Source of the DNA: CAWGJC01 sp965276665
GTDB taxonomy: Bacteria > Pseudomonadota > Alphaproteobacteria > Acetobacterales > Acetobacteraceae
Direction: 5' to 3'
Assembly (NCBI GenBank): GCA_965276665.1
Contig: OZ255620.1
Span: 3,720,001-3,784,000 of the forward strand
DNA length: 64,000 bases
Made by a program: the position numbers and the translations under genes. Below, piece by piece: positions 33,611-42,463 of this stretch (its first letter is position 1; each line of letters begins with the position of its first letter). The notes under the pieces are model-generated. The model saw only the letters and a program-made list of their open reading frames with translations. It was not told where the DNA came from and did not search any database.

Positions 33611-35104
33611 ACGCCGTGCTGACGATCGAGCAGTTGACCCGGCGCTTCGGCGGCATCGTCGCGCTGAAATCGGTGGACCTGCAGGTCGCGCCGGGGACGA
33701 TCCACGCCGCGATCGGCCCGAACGGATCCGGCAAGACGACGCTGTTCAACGTGATCAGCGGCGTCTATCCGCCGAGCTCCGGCGTCGTGCGATTCCTCGG
33801 CCGCGACGCCGCCGGATTGCCGAGCGAGGCGATGGCGGCGATGGGGCTCGGGCGCACCTTGCAGAACACGCGGCTGTTCTCCAGCATGACCGTGCTCGAG
33901 AACGTGCTGGTCGTGCTGCATCGGCGCGGCTTCGCCTGGCGCATCGGCGCATCGGCGCATCGGCGCATCGGCGCATCGGCGCGCCGAGGACATCCTCGAT
34001 CTGGTCGGGCTCGGCGCGCTCGCCGGCTTCGGAGCCGCCAGCCTGCCGCAAGGTCAGCGGCGCCTGCTCGAAATCGCCAAGGTGCTGGCGCTCGACCCGA
34101 AGTTGGTGCTGCTCGACGAGCCGCATGGCGGATTGAACCATACCGAAACAGCACGACTGATCGAGACCATTCGCGAGGTGCGCCGCCGTGGCGTGACGAT
34201 CCTGCTGATCGAGCACGAGATGGATGTCGTCATGCAGCTCGCCGACGAGATAACCGTGCTGAATTTCGGCGCGGTGCTGGCGCGCGGAACGCCGAAGCAG
34301 ATCCAGGCGTATGAGGGGGTGATCGAGGCCTATCTCGGCCAGGCCACCTTCACCTCCGCCGCCACCATACCGGCCCCGGTGCCGCCATCCGCCGTGGCGC
34401 CGCTGCGCGTGCGCGATCTTGCCGTCCGCTTCGGCGATATCGAGGCGGTGCGCGGCATCGGTCTCGACGTGGGCGTGGGTGAGTTCGTCAGCATCCTCGG
34501 CAGCAACGGCGTCGGGAAGAGCACGGTGCTGAAGGCGATATCACGCCTGGTGCCGGCGACCGGGGCGGTCACGCTCGACGAGCGCTCCCTGTTGCGCGAG
34601 CCGACCGAGCGCCTGGTGACACTGGGGGTGGCGCTGGTGCCGGAGCGTCGGCGCCTGTTCGGCGGCCTCAGCGTCATTGACAATCTGAAGACCGGCGCGC
34701 ATGGCCGCCCCGCGCCCGAATGCGATGCGGCGCTCGAAGAGGTGCTCGCGCTGTTTCCGAGCCTGCGCCGGCTGTCGCGTTCGCTCGCCTTCTCGCTGAG
34801 CAGCGGCGAGCAGCAGATGCTGGCGATCGGGCGCGCCCTGATGAGCCGGCCGCGTCTGCTGATGCTCGACGAACCCTCTCTCGGTCTCGCCCCGAAACTG
34901 GTCGATCAGGTGTTCGACAAGCTGGTGGAGGTGAACCGGCGCGGCACCGCGATCCTGCTCGTGGAGCAAAATGCGAGGATGGCGCTCGCGGTCTCGCACC
35001 GCGCCTATGTTCTGGGTTCCGGACGGATCGTGGCCGAAGGCTCCGCCGCTCAGCTCGCGAAAGACGAGCGGGTGAGGACGGCGTATCTCGGCATCGCCGC
35101 CTGA
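33607..35104 (+). pseudogene. LivG-LivF fused ATP-binding protein, out of frame at an 8-bp repeat tract
   Basis: The GTG start at 33607 gives a LivG-type ATPase (LTRRFGGIVALKSVDL, Walker A GPNGSGKTT, QNTRLFSSMTVLENVLVVLHRRGFAWR). The frame is lost in five copies of GCATCGGC (33941-33980). Homology resumes in frame +2 (EDILDLVGLGALAGF, LPQGQRRLLEIAKVLA, VLLDEPHGGL, LLIEHEMDVV). It then runs with no stop through a linker (ATIPAPVPPSA) into a complete LivF-type ATPase (GSNGVGKST, LSSGEQQML, LMLDEPSLGLAPKLV), ending at 35104. With three or six repeat copies the whole would be one two-domain ATPase. With five it is split, and the LivF half has no obvious own start. Confidence 0.78.
33941..33980 (+). 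repeat. Five tandem copies of an 8-bp unit inside livG
   Basis: GCATCGGC is repeated five times without change (33941-33948 through 33973-33980). The next bases, GCGCCGAGG, leave the pattern. An 8-bp unit shifts frame with each gain or loss, as in slipped-strand phase-variable genes. The present number leaves the LivG-LivF frame broken. Confidence 0.95.
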
Positions 35105-35112
35105 CGCGAGCG

Positions 35113-35925
35113 TCAGCCGGCTGCCCGCGCTTCGACGGACAGATAGCCGATCGCCGCGGAGATCGCGCCGGCATGGTGCATGACGACCTTGGCCAGCGCC
35201 TCGACCTCGCCCATCGGCAGGCGCCAGGACAGCGCGGTGATGCTGATCGCCGCCATCACATGGCCGGTCTGGTCGCGGATCGGCGCGCCGATGCAGCGTA
35301 GCCCCGGTTGGTGCTCGCCATCGTCGAGCGCGAAGCCACGCTGCCCGATCTCGCGGAGTGCCGCGCGCAGCGAAGCGGGATCGGTCAGTGTCGTGTCGGT
35401 GAAACGGATGAGCCCGGCATCGATCACGCGCTGCACCACCGCGTCCGGCTGGAAAGCGAGGATCGCCTTGCCGACGCTCGTGCAATAGACCGGCGCCTGC
35501 TCGATCAGCGCGTTGACCTGGGTCTTCTCCGGCGAGGAGTCGGCGCGGTGGATCACGATCGCGCGGTAGCCGTCGAACACCGCGAGATGCACCGCCTGCC
35601 CGGTCTGCCGGCTCAGCGCGTCGACATAGGGGCGCGCCTCGCGATGCAGATCCATGTTCGCGAGCACGATGTTGCCGAATTCGAAGAGCCGCATGCCCAG
35701 CCGGTAACGATCCCGGTCCTGCCCCTGATCGAGCAGCCCGACATCGCGCATCGACGCCAGCAGGCGATGCGTGGTGCTCTTCGGAAATCGCGTCATCTGG
35801 CAGATTTCCGTGAGCGAGAGGGATCGCCGCGTGGTCGAGAACGCGGAGAGGATGGTCATCACCTTGTTCAGCGACTTGAGGCCATCCTCCGATCGTCCGC
35901 TCGACTTCTCTGCTGAATCCGCCAT
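35113..35925 (-). CDS. IclR-family transcriptional regulator
   Basis: 270 aa from ATG 35925 (MADSAEKSSGRSEDG); the frame continues upstream with no family match. The N-terminal winged helix shows SLNKVMTILSAFSTTRRSLSLTEICQMTRFPKSTTHRLLASMRDVGLL. The C-terminal effector domain has HLAVFDGYRAIVIHRAD, APVYCTSVGKAILAF, RGFALDDGEHQPGLRCIGAPIRDQTGHVMAAISIT. It is divergent from the peptide importer operon at 36176, which it probably controls. A candidate operator lies just outside its start codon. Confidence 0.92.
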   Translation of the reverse strand: MADSAEKSSGRSEDGLKSLNKVMTILSAFSTTRRSLSLTEICQMTRFPKSTTHRLLASMRDVGLLDQGQDRDRYRLGMRLFEFGNIVLANMDLHREARPYVDALSRQTGQAVHLAVFDGYRAIVIHRADSSPEKTQVNALIEQAPVYCTSVGKAILAFQPDAVVQRVIDAGLIRFTDTTLTDPASLRAALREIGQRGFALDDGEHQPGLRCIGAPIRDQTGHVMAAISITALSWRLPMGEVEALAKVVMHHAGAISAAIGYLSVEARAAG

Positions 35926-35930
35926 GCCAC

Positions 35931-35947
35931 ATTCCAGTTTCGGCGAC
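35931..35947. promoter_or_regulatory. IclR-like operator candidate 3
   Basis: ATTCCAGTTTCGGCGAC matches candidate 1 at 11 of 17 positions and lies 6 bp beyond the IclR start codon, in the divergent region before the importer operon. This would suit autoregulation. The match is weak. Confidence 0.3.
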
Positions 35948-36175
35948 ACGATACCACCCGCAAAACGCATCGCAAACCCGGCCACGCGGCCACACGCGCG
36001 GTTCATCGTGCCAACAATGCGCGGCCGATCGCGCCGTGCGGCGCGGGACTGATCCGAACGAGCCGGTCCCGCCAGCCGGAGCGCGCGGGCGCATTTGCGG
36101 TTGACCGGGGGGCGCCTTGCCGGGAGAGTTCCCGCAGGCGGCCGCTCGCGGGGCGGGCGCGAGAGGAGGCTTGCC

Positions 36176-37795
36176 ATGAAGCGACGCCACGCCGTGCTCG
36201 CGCTCGCGCTGATCCTGGGCTGGGCCGCGAGAGCCCAGGCCGCGGGAACCCCAGGCGCGGGAACCCTCGTCGTCTGCACCGAGGCCAGTCCGGACGCGCT
36301 CAACGCCCAGCTCAGCACGGCGAATACGAGCTTCGACGTGGCGGAGCAGACCTCGGACCGGCTGATCGAGATGCAGACCGGCGGCTCCGCCCTGGTGCCC
36401 GCGCTCGCCGAATCCTGGACCATCTCGGATGACGGGCTGCGCTACACCTTCAAGCTGCGCCACGGCGTGAAGTGGCAGTCGAACGCCGAATTCACCCCGA
36501 CGCGGGACTTCAACGCCGACGACGTGGTGTTCAGCTTCCGCCGCATGTCCGATCCCAATGATCCGTTCTACAAGAGCGCCGGGGGCACCTTCCCGATGTA
36601 TGAGGATCTGCTCGCCAATCCGCTGAAATCCGTCACCAAGACCGCGGACGACACGGTGGTGTTCGAGCTCAACCATCCATTTTCGCCGCTGCTCAGCACG
36701 CTCACCGTGCAGGCGATGTCGATCGTCTCGGCGGACTATGCCGCGGCGCTGCAGAAGAGCGGCAAGCTCGGCGATCTCGACAGCAATCCGATCGGCAACG
36801 GCCCGTTTCACATGACCCAGTATCAGAAGGACGCGGTGGTCCGCTTCCGCGCATTCCCCGATTTCTGGGGGATCAAGGCGGGATCCGACCGCGCGCCGAA
36901 AGTCGACAACCTGATCTTCTCGGTCACGCCCGATCCGTCCGTGCGCTTCGCCAAGCTGCGCACCAATGAGTGCCAGATCGCGCGCTATCCCAATCCCGCC
37001 GATCTGCCGGCGATGCGCACGAGTGCCGATCTCCGCGTGCAGGACGCGACGATCGCGGCGCTCGACTATATCCGGTTCAAGGTCGATAAGCCGCCGCTGA
37101 ACGACCGGCGCGTGCGCCTCGCCCTGGCGGAGGCGATCGATCTCGATGATCTCGTCAAGGCGGTTTATCAGGGCAGCGGCACGCCGACCGCCGCGATGGT
37201 GCCGCCGGCGCTCTGGGGGCATGACGGCGCGCTCTCGCCGCGCAAATACGATCCGGACGACGCGAAGAGATTGCTGACCGAGGCGGGCTTGCCCAATGGT
37301 TTCAAGATCGATCTCTGGGCGATTCCGGTGGTGCGCGCCTACATGCCGAACGGGCGCCGGGCCGCCGAGATGATCCAGGCCGATTGGGCCAAGATCGGCG
37401 TGCAAGCCAATATCGTCACCTATGAATGGGGCGAGTATCTCAAGCGCGCGCGCCAGGGCGAGGGCGATGTGGTGATGCTCGGCGGCACCTGGGATTACCC
37501 GGATCCGAGCGAGATCATGCTCGGCTTCACCTGCGAGGCGATCAGATCGGGCGGCAATTCCGGCCATTGGTGCAACCGCACCTATTCGGATGCGGTGAAC
37601 CGGGCAAATCTCGCCACCGATCTCAAGGAGCGAGGCAAGCTCTACGTCACGGCGCAGGATGCATGGGAGGACGATGTCGCCGGCATGCTGTTCGCCGATG
37701 TGAAAGCCTCGGTCGCGCTCCGCAAGAATGTCGAGGGGTTCAAGCTGCATTTTCTCGGCGGCCAGCCTTTCGGCGGCGTGAGCGTGGGGCCGTAA
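36176..37795 (+). CDS. Peptide-type ABC transporter substrate-binding protein (DppA-like)
   Basis: 539 aa from ATG 36176 behind GAGAGGAGG. The Sec signal peptide MKRRHAVLALALILGWAARAQA is followed by the family-5 pattern: TLVVCTEASPDALNAQLS, LVPALAESWTISDDGLRYTFKLRHGVKWQ, FNADDVVFSFRRM, NPIGNGPFHMTQYQKD, and the C-terminal GTWDYPDPSEIMLGFTCEA with NRTYSDAVNRA. It is closest in style to DppA (dipeptide/haem/aminolevulinate binding). It starts a six-gene operon with a creatininase-family enzyme as second gene. Confidence 0.93.
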   Translation: MKRRHAVLALALILGWAARAQAAGTPGAGTLVVCTEASPDALNAQLSTANTSFDVAEQTSDRLIEMQTGGSALVPALAESWTISDDGLRYTFKLRHGVKWQSNAEFTPTRDFNADDVVFSFRRMSDPNDPFYKSAGGTFPMYEDLLANPLKSVTKTADDTVVFELNHPFSPLLSTLTVQAMSIVSADYAAALQKSGKLGDLDSNPIGNGPFHMTQYQKDAVVRFRAFPDFWGIKAGSDRAPKVDNLIFSVTPDPSVRFAKLRTNECQIARYPNPADLPAMRTSADLRVQDATIAALDYIRFKVDKPPLNDRRVRLALAEAIDLDDLVKAVYQGSGTPTAAMVPPALWGHDGALSPRKYDPDDAKRLLTEAGLPNGFKIDLWAIPVVRAYMPNGRRAAEMIQADWAKIGVQANIVTYEWGEYLKRARQGEGDVVMLGGTWDYPDPSEIMLGFTCEAIRSGGNSGHWCNRTYSDAVNRANLATDLKERGKLYVTAQDAWEDDVAGMLFADVKASVALRKNVEGFKLHFLGGQPFGGVSVGP

Positions 37796-37797
37796 GG

Positions 37798-38538
37798 ATG
37801 CAGCTCGCGCTCTCGACCTGGCAGGAAGTCGAGACCTATCTCGGCGGATCGCGCGGCATCGTCATCCCGGTGGGCTCCACCGAGCAGCATGGGCCGAACG
37901 GGCTGATCGGCACCGACCATCTCTGCGCCGAGCTCGTCGCGAAAGGTGTCGGCGACACGCTCGGCTGCATGGTCGGACCGACGCTCGCCTTCGGCATGTC
38001 GCAGCACCATCTCGGCTTCACCGGCTCGGTCACGCTGCGGCCCTCGACGATGATCGCGATGGTGGGCGACATCGTGCATTCGCTCGCGCGCCACGGGTTC
38101 GAGCGGTTCTTCTTCATCAACGGGCATGGCGGCAACGTCGCGACGATGACCGCCGCGTTCGACGAAATCTACGCCAATCTCTCATTGCGGGCGGAGGGTA
38201 CGCCATCGCCGATCCGCTGCCGGATGCGGATGTGGTCCGGCGAACGGGCGCGCGCCATCGCCGACGAGCTCTATCCCGGCGTCAACGGCTCGCACGCGAC
38301 CGCCTCGGAAGTGGCGCTCGCGCAGTACTATCATCCGGAAGCGATCAAATACGCGCAGATGTCGCCGAAAGTGGCGGCGGCGAGCGAGCCGTTCCACGAT
38401 TGCTTCGATTACCGGCGGCGCTATCCGGATGGGCGCATCGGCTCCGACCCGTCGCTCTCGACGCCGGAGCACGGCAAGCGCTTGTTCCACGCGGCGGTGG
38501 AGGACATGGCGGAGGCGTACCAGGCCTTCACCGCGTGA
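37798..38538 (+). CDS. Creatininase-family amidohydrolase
   Basis: 246 aa starting two bases after the binding-protein stop. The metal site of the family is visible: E29 and H31 in GSTEQHGPNG, D40 in GTDH, then FFFINGHGGNVAT near 110 and the Glu in SHATASEVALAQYY. Family members open cyclic amides or cleave formamides (creatinine, F420-precursor and mycofactocin-type maturases). Placed between a peptide-binding protein and its permeases, it may hydrolyse the imported compound. The stop overlaps the GTG of the permease gene. Confidence 0.88.
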   Translation: MQLALSTWQEVETYLGGSRGIVIPVGSTEQHGPNGLIGTDHLCAELVAKGVGDTLGCMVGPTLAFGMSQHHLGFTGSVTLRPSTMIAMVGDIVHSLARHGFERFFFINGHGGNVATMTAAFDEIYANLSLRAEGTPSPIRCRMRMWSGERARAIADELYPGVNGSHATASEVALAQYYHPEAIKYAQMSPKVAAASEPFHDCFDYRRRYPDGRIGSDPSLSTPEHGKRLFHAAVEDMAEAYQAFTA

Positions 38539-39545
38539 GCCTCTATCTGCTGCGCCGCTTCGGGCTGGTTCTCACCACCTTTCTCGGCATCACCATCGTG
38601 GTGTTCGGGCTGAGCCGCATGATCCCGGGCGATCCGATCGAGCTGATGTTCGGCGAGCGCGGGCTGCCGCCCGCGCAGCATGCCGCGATGCTGCATCAGC
38701 TCGGGCTCGACCGGCCCTTCATCGTGCAATATGCCGCCTATCTCTGGGCCGTGCTGCACGGGCAGCTCGGCAGCTCGCTGGTCACGCATGACAGCGTGCT
38801 CGACGAGTTCCTGACCTATTTCCCCGCCACCGTCGAGCTCGCGCTGGCGGCGATGCTGGTGGCGCTGATGATCGGCCTTCCCGCCGGCATCGTCGCCGCG
38901 GTAACGCGCGGGACGAGCGTCGACTACACCGTGATGGGGTTGTCGCTCACCGGCTATTCGATGCCGATCTTCTGGTGGGCGATCCTGCTCATCCTGCTAT
39001 TCTCGGTGACGCTCGGCATCACCCCGGTCAGCGCGCGCATCGCGGTGGAATACGACGTGCAGCCGATCACCGGCTTTATGCTGATCGACACCTTGCTTGC
39101 CGGCGATCCCGGCGCGTTCCGCTCGGCGCTCTCGCATCTCGCGCTGCCGGCGATCGCGCTCGGCACCATCCCGATGGCGGTGACGGCAAGGATGACGCGT
39201 TCGGCGATGCTGGAAGTGCTGCACGAGGATTACGTGCGCACCGCGCGCGCGAAGGGTCTGGCGCCGTGGCGGGTGATCGGGCTGCACGCGCTGCGCAACG
39301 CGCTCATCCCGGTCGTCACCGTGATCGGCCTGCAGGTCGGCAGCCTGTTCGGCGGCGCGGTGCTGACCGAGACGATCTTTGCCTGGCCCGGCATCGGCAA
39401 CTGGCTGATCCAGGCAGTGCACCGGCGCGATTACCCGGTGCTGCAGGGCGGCCTGCTGCTGGTCGCCGCGGTGATCATCCTGGTCAATCTGCTGGTCGAC
39501 GTGCTGGTCGGGCTGATCAATCCCCGGGTGCGGCACGCGCGATGA
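38535..39545 (+). CDS. Peptide-type ABC transporter permease (DppB family)
   Basis: 336 aa from GTG 38535 in a GTGA overlap. The opening LYLLRRFGLVLTTFLGITIVVFGLSRMIPGDPIELM is a textbook DppB N-terminus. Also present are GLDRPFIVQYAAYLWAVLHGQLGSSL, the coupling loop YVRTARAKGLAPWRVIGLHALRNALIP, and FAWPGIGNWLIQAVHRRDYPVLQGG. About six membrane helices are expected. It is complete. Confidence 0.94.
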   Translation: MSLYLLRRFGLVLTTFLGITIVVFGLSRMIPGDPIELMFGERGLPPAQHAAMLHQLGLDRPFIVQYAAYLWAVLHGQLGSSLVTHDSVLDEFLTYFPATVELALAAMLVALMIGLPAGIVAAVTRGTSVDYTVMGLSLTGYSMPIFWWAILLILLFSVTLGITPVSARIAVEYDVQPITGFMLIDTLLAGDPGAFRSALSHLALPAIALGTIPMAVTARMTRSAMLEVLHEDYVRTARAKGLAPWRVIGLHALRNALIPVVTVIGLQVGSLFGGAVLTETIFAWPGIGNWLIQAVHRRDYPVLQGGLLLVAAVIILVNLLVDVLVGLINPRVRHAR

Positions 39546-40462
39546 GCGGCCTGCTGCCGGAAAGCGTGGCACCACTTCCTGGCGAGCTCGCGTCAGGAGC
39601 GCCGCCGGCGCCGCTCGGCGCCTTCCGCCGCCAGTTCGCGAGCGGGCGCGGCGGGGTGATCGGCTTCGCCATCGTCACGCTGCTCATCCTGTCGGCCGCC
39701 TTTGCGCCGGTGATCGCGCCGCATGGCCCGGATGCGCAGATGCGCGACGCGCTGCTGCATCCGCCCACCTGGTTCTCCCTCGCGCCGCCGCGCTTCCCGC
39801 TCGGCACCGACGATGTCGGCCGCGACATCCTCTCCCGCCTGCTGTACGGCGCGCAGCTCTCGCTCTCGATCGGCGTGATGGTTGTGGCGATCGCGCTGGT
39901 GGTCGGCACCACACTCGGCCTGGTCGCGGGATTCTTCGGCGGCATCGTCGATGCGCTGGTGGCGCGGCTGATGGACATCATGCTGGCGCTGCCGACCATC
40001 CTGCTCGCGATCGCCATCGTGGCGATCCTCGGGCCGAGCCTGCGCAATGCGATGTTCGCCGTCGCAATCGTGCAACTCCCGGCCTTCGTGCGGCTGACGC
40101 GCGCCGCGGTCAGGAGCGAGCTCGCCCGCGACTACGTGGCGGCGACGCGCATGGAAGGCGCGGGAATGCTGCGCCTTATGGTGCTGACGGTGCTGCCGAA
40201 CTGCATGGCGCCGCTGATCGTGCAGGCGAGCCTCGGCGTGTCCTCCGCGATCCTCGACACCGCGGCGCTCGGCTATCTCGGGCTCGGCGCGCAGCCGCCG
40301 ACGCCGGAATGGGGCACGATGCTCGCCGATGCGCTGCAATTCGTCCAAAGCGCCTGGTGGGTGGTGACGTTTCCCGGCATCGCCATCCTGGTCACGGTGC
40401 TCGGCTTCAACCTGGTCGGCGACGGATTGCGCGACGCGCTCGATCCCCGTTTGCGTCGATGA
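39542..40462 (+). CDS. Peptide-type ABC transporter permease (DppC family)
   Basis: 306 aa, ATGA-coupled to the DppB gene. It shows the cytoplasmic N-tail, first helix (GVIGFAIVTLLILSAAFAPVIAPHGP), the DppC hallmark FPLGTDDVGRDILSRLLYGAQLSLSIG, MDIMLALPTILLAIAIVAILGPSLRNA, the coupling loop YVAATRMEGAGMLRLMVLTVLPN, and LGLGAQPPTPEWGTMLADA. It forms the heterodimeric channel with DppB. Confidence 0.94.
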   Translation: MSGLLPESVAPLPGELASGAPPAPLGAFRRQFASGRGGVIGFAIVTLLILSAAFAPVIAPHGPDAQMRDALLHPPTWFSLAPPRFPLGTDDVGRDILSRLLYGAQLSLSIGVMVVAIALVVGTTLGLVAGFFGGIVDALVARLMDIMLALPTILLAIAIVAILGPSLRNAMFAVAIVQLPAFVRLTRAAVRSELARDYVAATRMEGAGMLRLMVLTVLPNCMAPLIVQASLGVSSAILDTAALGYLGLGAQPPTPEWGTMLADALQFVQSAWWVVTFPGIAILVTVLGFNLVGDGLRDALDPRLRR

Positions 40463-40472
40463 GTTTGCGCCG

Positions 40473-41462
40473 ATGAGCCTGCTCGAGATCCGCAATCTCC
40501 GGGTTGCGTTCGAGACCGCGAGCGGTACGCTGCGCGCGGTGGACGGGGTCGATCTCGACATTGATGCGGGCGAGGTGCTCGGCGTGGTCGGCGAATCCGG
40601 CTCCGGCAAGTCGGTTGCGATGCTGGCGGTGATGGGGCTGATCCGCCGGCCGGGGATCGTCACCGCCGACCGCATGGCGTTCGACGACATCGATCTCCTG
40701 GCGCTGCCGCCGCGGGCGCGCCGCCGCCTGCTCGGCCGGGATGTCGCGATGATCTTCCAGGAACCGATGAGCAGCCTCAATCCCTGCTTCACCATCGGCT
40801 GGCAGATCGGCGAGACGCTCTCGGTCCATCTCGGGCTCGACCGGCGGGCGCGGCGCGGACGGGTTCTCGAGCTGCTGCGCCAGGTCGGCATCCCGGCGCC
40901 GGAAGCCCGGATCGGCGCGTTTCCGCACCAGCTCTCGGGCGGCATGAACCAGCGGGTGATGATCGCGATGGCGCTCGCCTGCAACCCGCGCCTGCTGATC
41001 GCCGACGAGCCGACGACGGCGCTCGACGTCACCATCCAAAAGCAGATCCTCGACCTGCTGCGCGACCTGCAGCGCGCGCGCGGCATGGCGCTGATCCTGA
41101 TCACCCACGACATGGCTGTGGTCGGCGACACCGCGCAGCGCGTGCAGGTGATGTATGCGGGGCAGGTGGTGGAGAGCCGGCCGGCGACGGCGCTGATGCG
41201 GGCGCCCGCGCATCCCTATACCGCTGCGCTGCTCGATGCACTGCCCGAGCGGACCGGCGATCACCGCCGCCTCGCCACCATCCCGGGCGTCGTGCCGGGC
41301 ATCGCCGACCGGCCGGCCGGCTGCCTGTTCAGCCCGCGCTGCCGCTTCGCCACCGATCTCGCGCGCGCCGTCCCGCCGACGCTCGCAATTCTGCCGGACG
41401 GCGCGGTGCGCTGCCACCGCCCGCTGGACGCGACGGGCAAGCCGGCTGTGCCATCACCGTGA
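40473..41462 (+). CDS. Peptide-type ABC transporter ATP-binding protein (DppD family)
   Basis: 329 aa. Walker A GESGSGKS is at 40-47, with Q-loop AMIFQEPMSSLNPCFTIG, signature LSGGMNQRVMIAMALAC near 154, Walker B LLIADEPTTALDVTIQKQIL, and H-loop LILITHDMAVVGDTA. The C-terminal oligopeptide-transporter extension has the cysteine cluster AGCLFSPRCRFATDLARAVPPT, RCHRP, typical of a 4Fe-4S site in DppD proteins. It works with the DppF-type partner that follows in a GTGA overlap. Confidence 0.94.
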   Translation: MSLLEIRNLRVAFETASGTLRAVDGVDLDIDAGEVLGVVGESGSGKSVAMLAVMGLIRRPGIVTADRMAFDDIDLLALPPRARRRLLGRDVAMIFQEPMSSLNPCFTIGWQIGETLSVHLGLDRRARRGRVLELLRQVGIPAPEARIGAFPHQLSGGMNQRVMIAMALACNPRLLIADEPTTALDVTIQKQILDLLRDLQRARGMALILITHDMAVVGDTAQRVQVMYAGQVVESRPATALMRAPAHPYTAALLDALPERTGDHRRLATIPGVVPGIADRPAGCLFSPRCRFATDLARAVPPTLAILPDGAVRCHRPLDATGKPAVPSP

Positions 41463-42418
41463 CACCGTCGCTCGCGGCGGAGGACATAAGTCGCAGCTAC
41501 GAGGTGCGTCGCGGCCCGTTCGCACGTGCCCGGGTGCACGCGGTGGACGGCGTCTCCTTCGAGATGCGGCCGGCGAAGACCCTCGCGGTGGTCGGCGAGA
41601 GCGGCTGCGGCAAATCGACGCTCGCCCGCATCGTCACGATGATGGAGAAGCCGAGCTCCGGCCGGCTGCTGATCGACGGCGCGCCGGTGACGGATCCGGC
41701 ACGCCGCCGCGCGCTGCGCCGCGACGTGCAGATGGTGTTCCAGGACCCTTACGGGTCACTCAATCCGCGCCTGACCGTGGGCGGCATTCTCGAGGAGCCG
41801 CTCGCGATCAACGGCGTGTCCGACGCGCGGGAGCGGCGCGCGCGGGCGCTCGCGATGATGGAGCAGGTCGGGTTGCGGCGCGATCAGATCGGCCGCTATC
41901 CGCACATGTTCTCCGGCGGCCAGCGGCAGCGCATCGCGATCGCGCGAGCGCTGATGCTGCATCCGCGCATCGTGGTCGCCGACGAGCCGGTCTCGGCGCT
42001 CGACGTGTCGATCCGCGCGCAGGTGCTGAACCTGCTGCTCGACCTGCAGGAGAATTTCCGCGTCGCCTATCTGTTCATCAGCCATGATCTGTCGGTGGTG
42101 CGCCACATCGCCGACGAGGTGATGGTGATGTATCTCGGCCGCGTCGCCGAGCGCGGGCCGAAAGCCGGGATCTTCGCGTCGCCGCGCCATCCCTACACGC
42201 GCGCGCTGCTCGCCGCGACCCCCGGGCTGCAGGCCGGCGCCGCGCGGTCCGAGCCGGTGCGCGGCGAGCCGCCTTCGCCGCTCGCGCCGCCCACCGGCTG
42301 CCATTATCATCCGCGCTGCCCGCATGCGACGGCGCCGTGCCGCGAGATCGTGCCGGCGCTCCGTCCGCTCGGGGACGGGCTGGTCGCCTGCCACAATGCC
42401 GAGCGGCTCGACGATTGA
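41459..42418 (+). CDS. Peptide-type ABC transporter ATP-binding protein (DppF family)
   Basis: 319 aa from GTG 41459. Walker A GESGCGKST is near 46-54, MVFQDPYGSLNPRLTVGGIL follows, the signature is FSGGQRQRIAIARALM, Walker B IVVADEPVSALDVSIRAQVL, H-loop YLFISHDLSVVRHIAD. The C-terminal extension is shorter, with HYHPRCPHATAPC and a final ACH. It completes the second ATPase subunit of the importer. Confidence 0.94.
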   Translation: MTPSLAAEDISRSYEVRRGPFARARVHAVDGVSFEMRPAKTLAVVGESGCGKSTLARIVTMMEKPSSGRLLIDGAPVTDPARRRALRRDVQMVFQDPYGSLNPRLTVGGILEEPLAINGVSDARERRARALAMMEQVGLRRDQIGRYPHMFSGGQRQRIAIARALMLHPRIVVADEPVSALDVSIRAQVLNLLLDLQENFRVAYLFISHDLSVVRHIADEVMVMYLGRVAERGPKAGIFASPRHPYTRALLAATPGLQAGAARSEPVRGEPPSPLAPPTGCHYHPRCPHATAPCREIVPALRPLGDGLVACHNAERLDD

Positions 42419-42463
42419 CGATCCTGCGCATAGCGCGCGAACAAACCTGGCGAGGAACACGAG

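Noticed and set aside
33941..33980. The short regular repeats as a CRISPR array
   Set aside because: The units are 8 bp and directly adjacent with no spacers, and they lie inside a coding frame.
34541..37750. A 1069-codon open frame on the minus strand
   Set aside because: It lies antisense to the LivF part and the DppA-type binding protein and crosses the IclR gene. It is rich in Arg/His with no family pattern, as expected of the complement of GC-rich genes.
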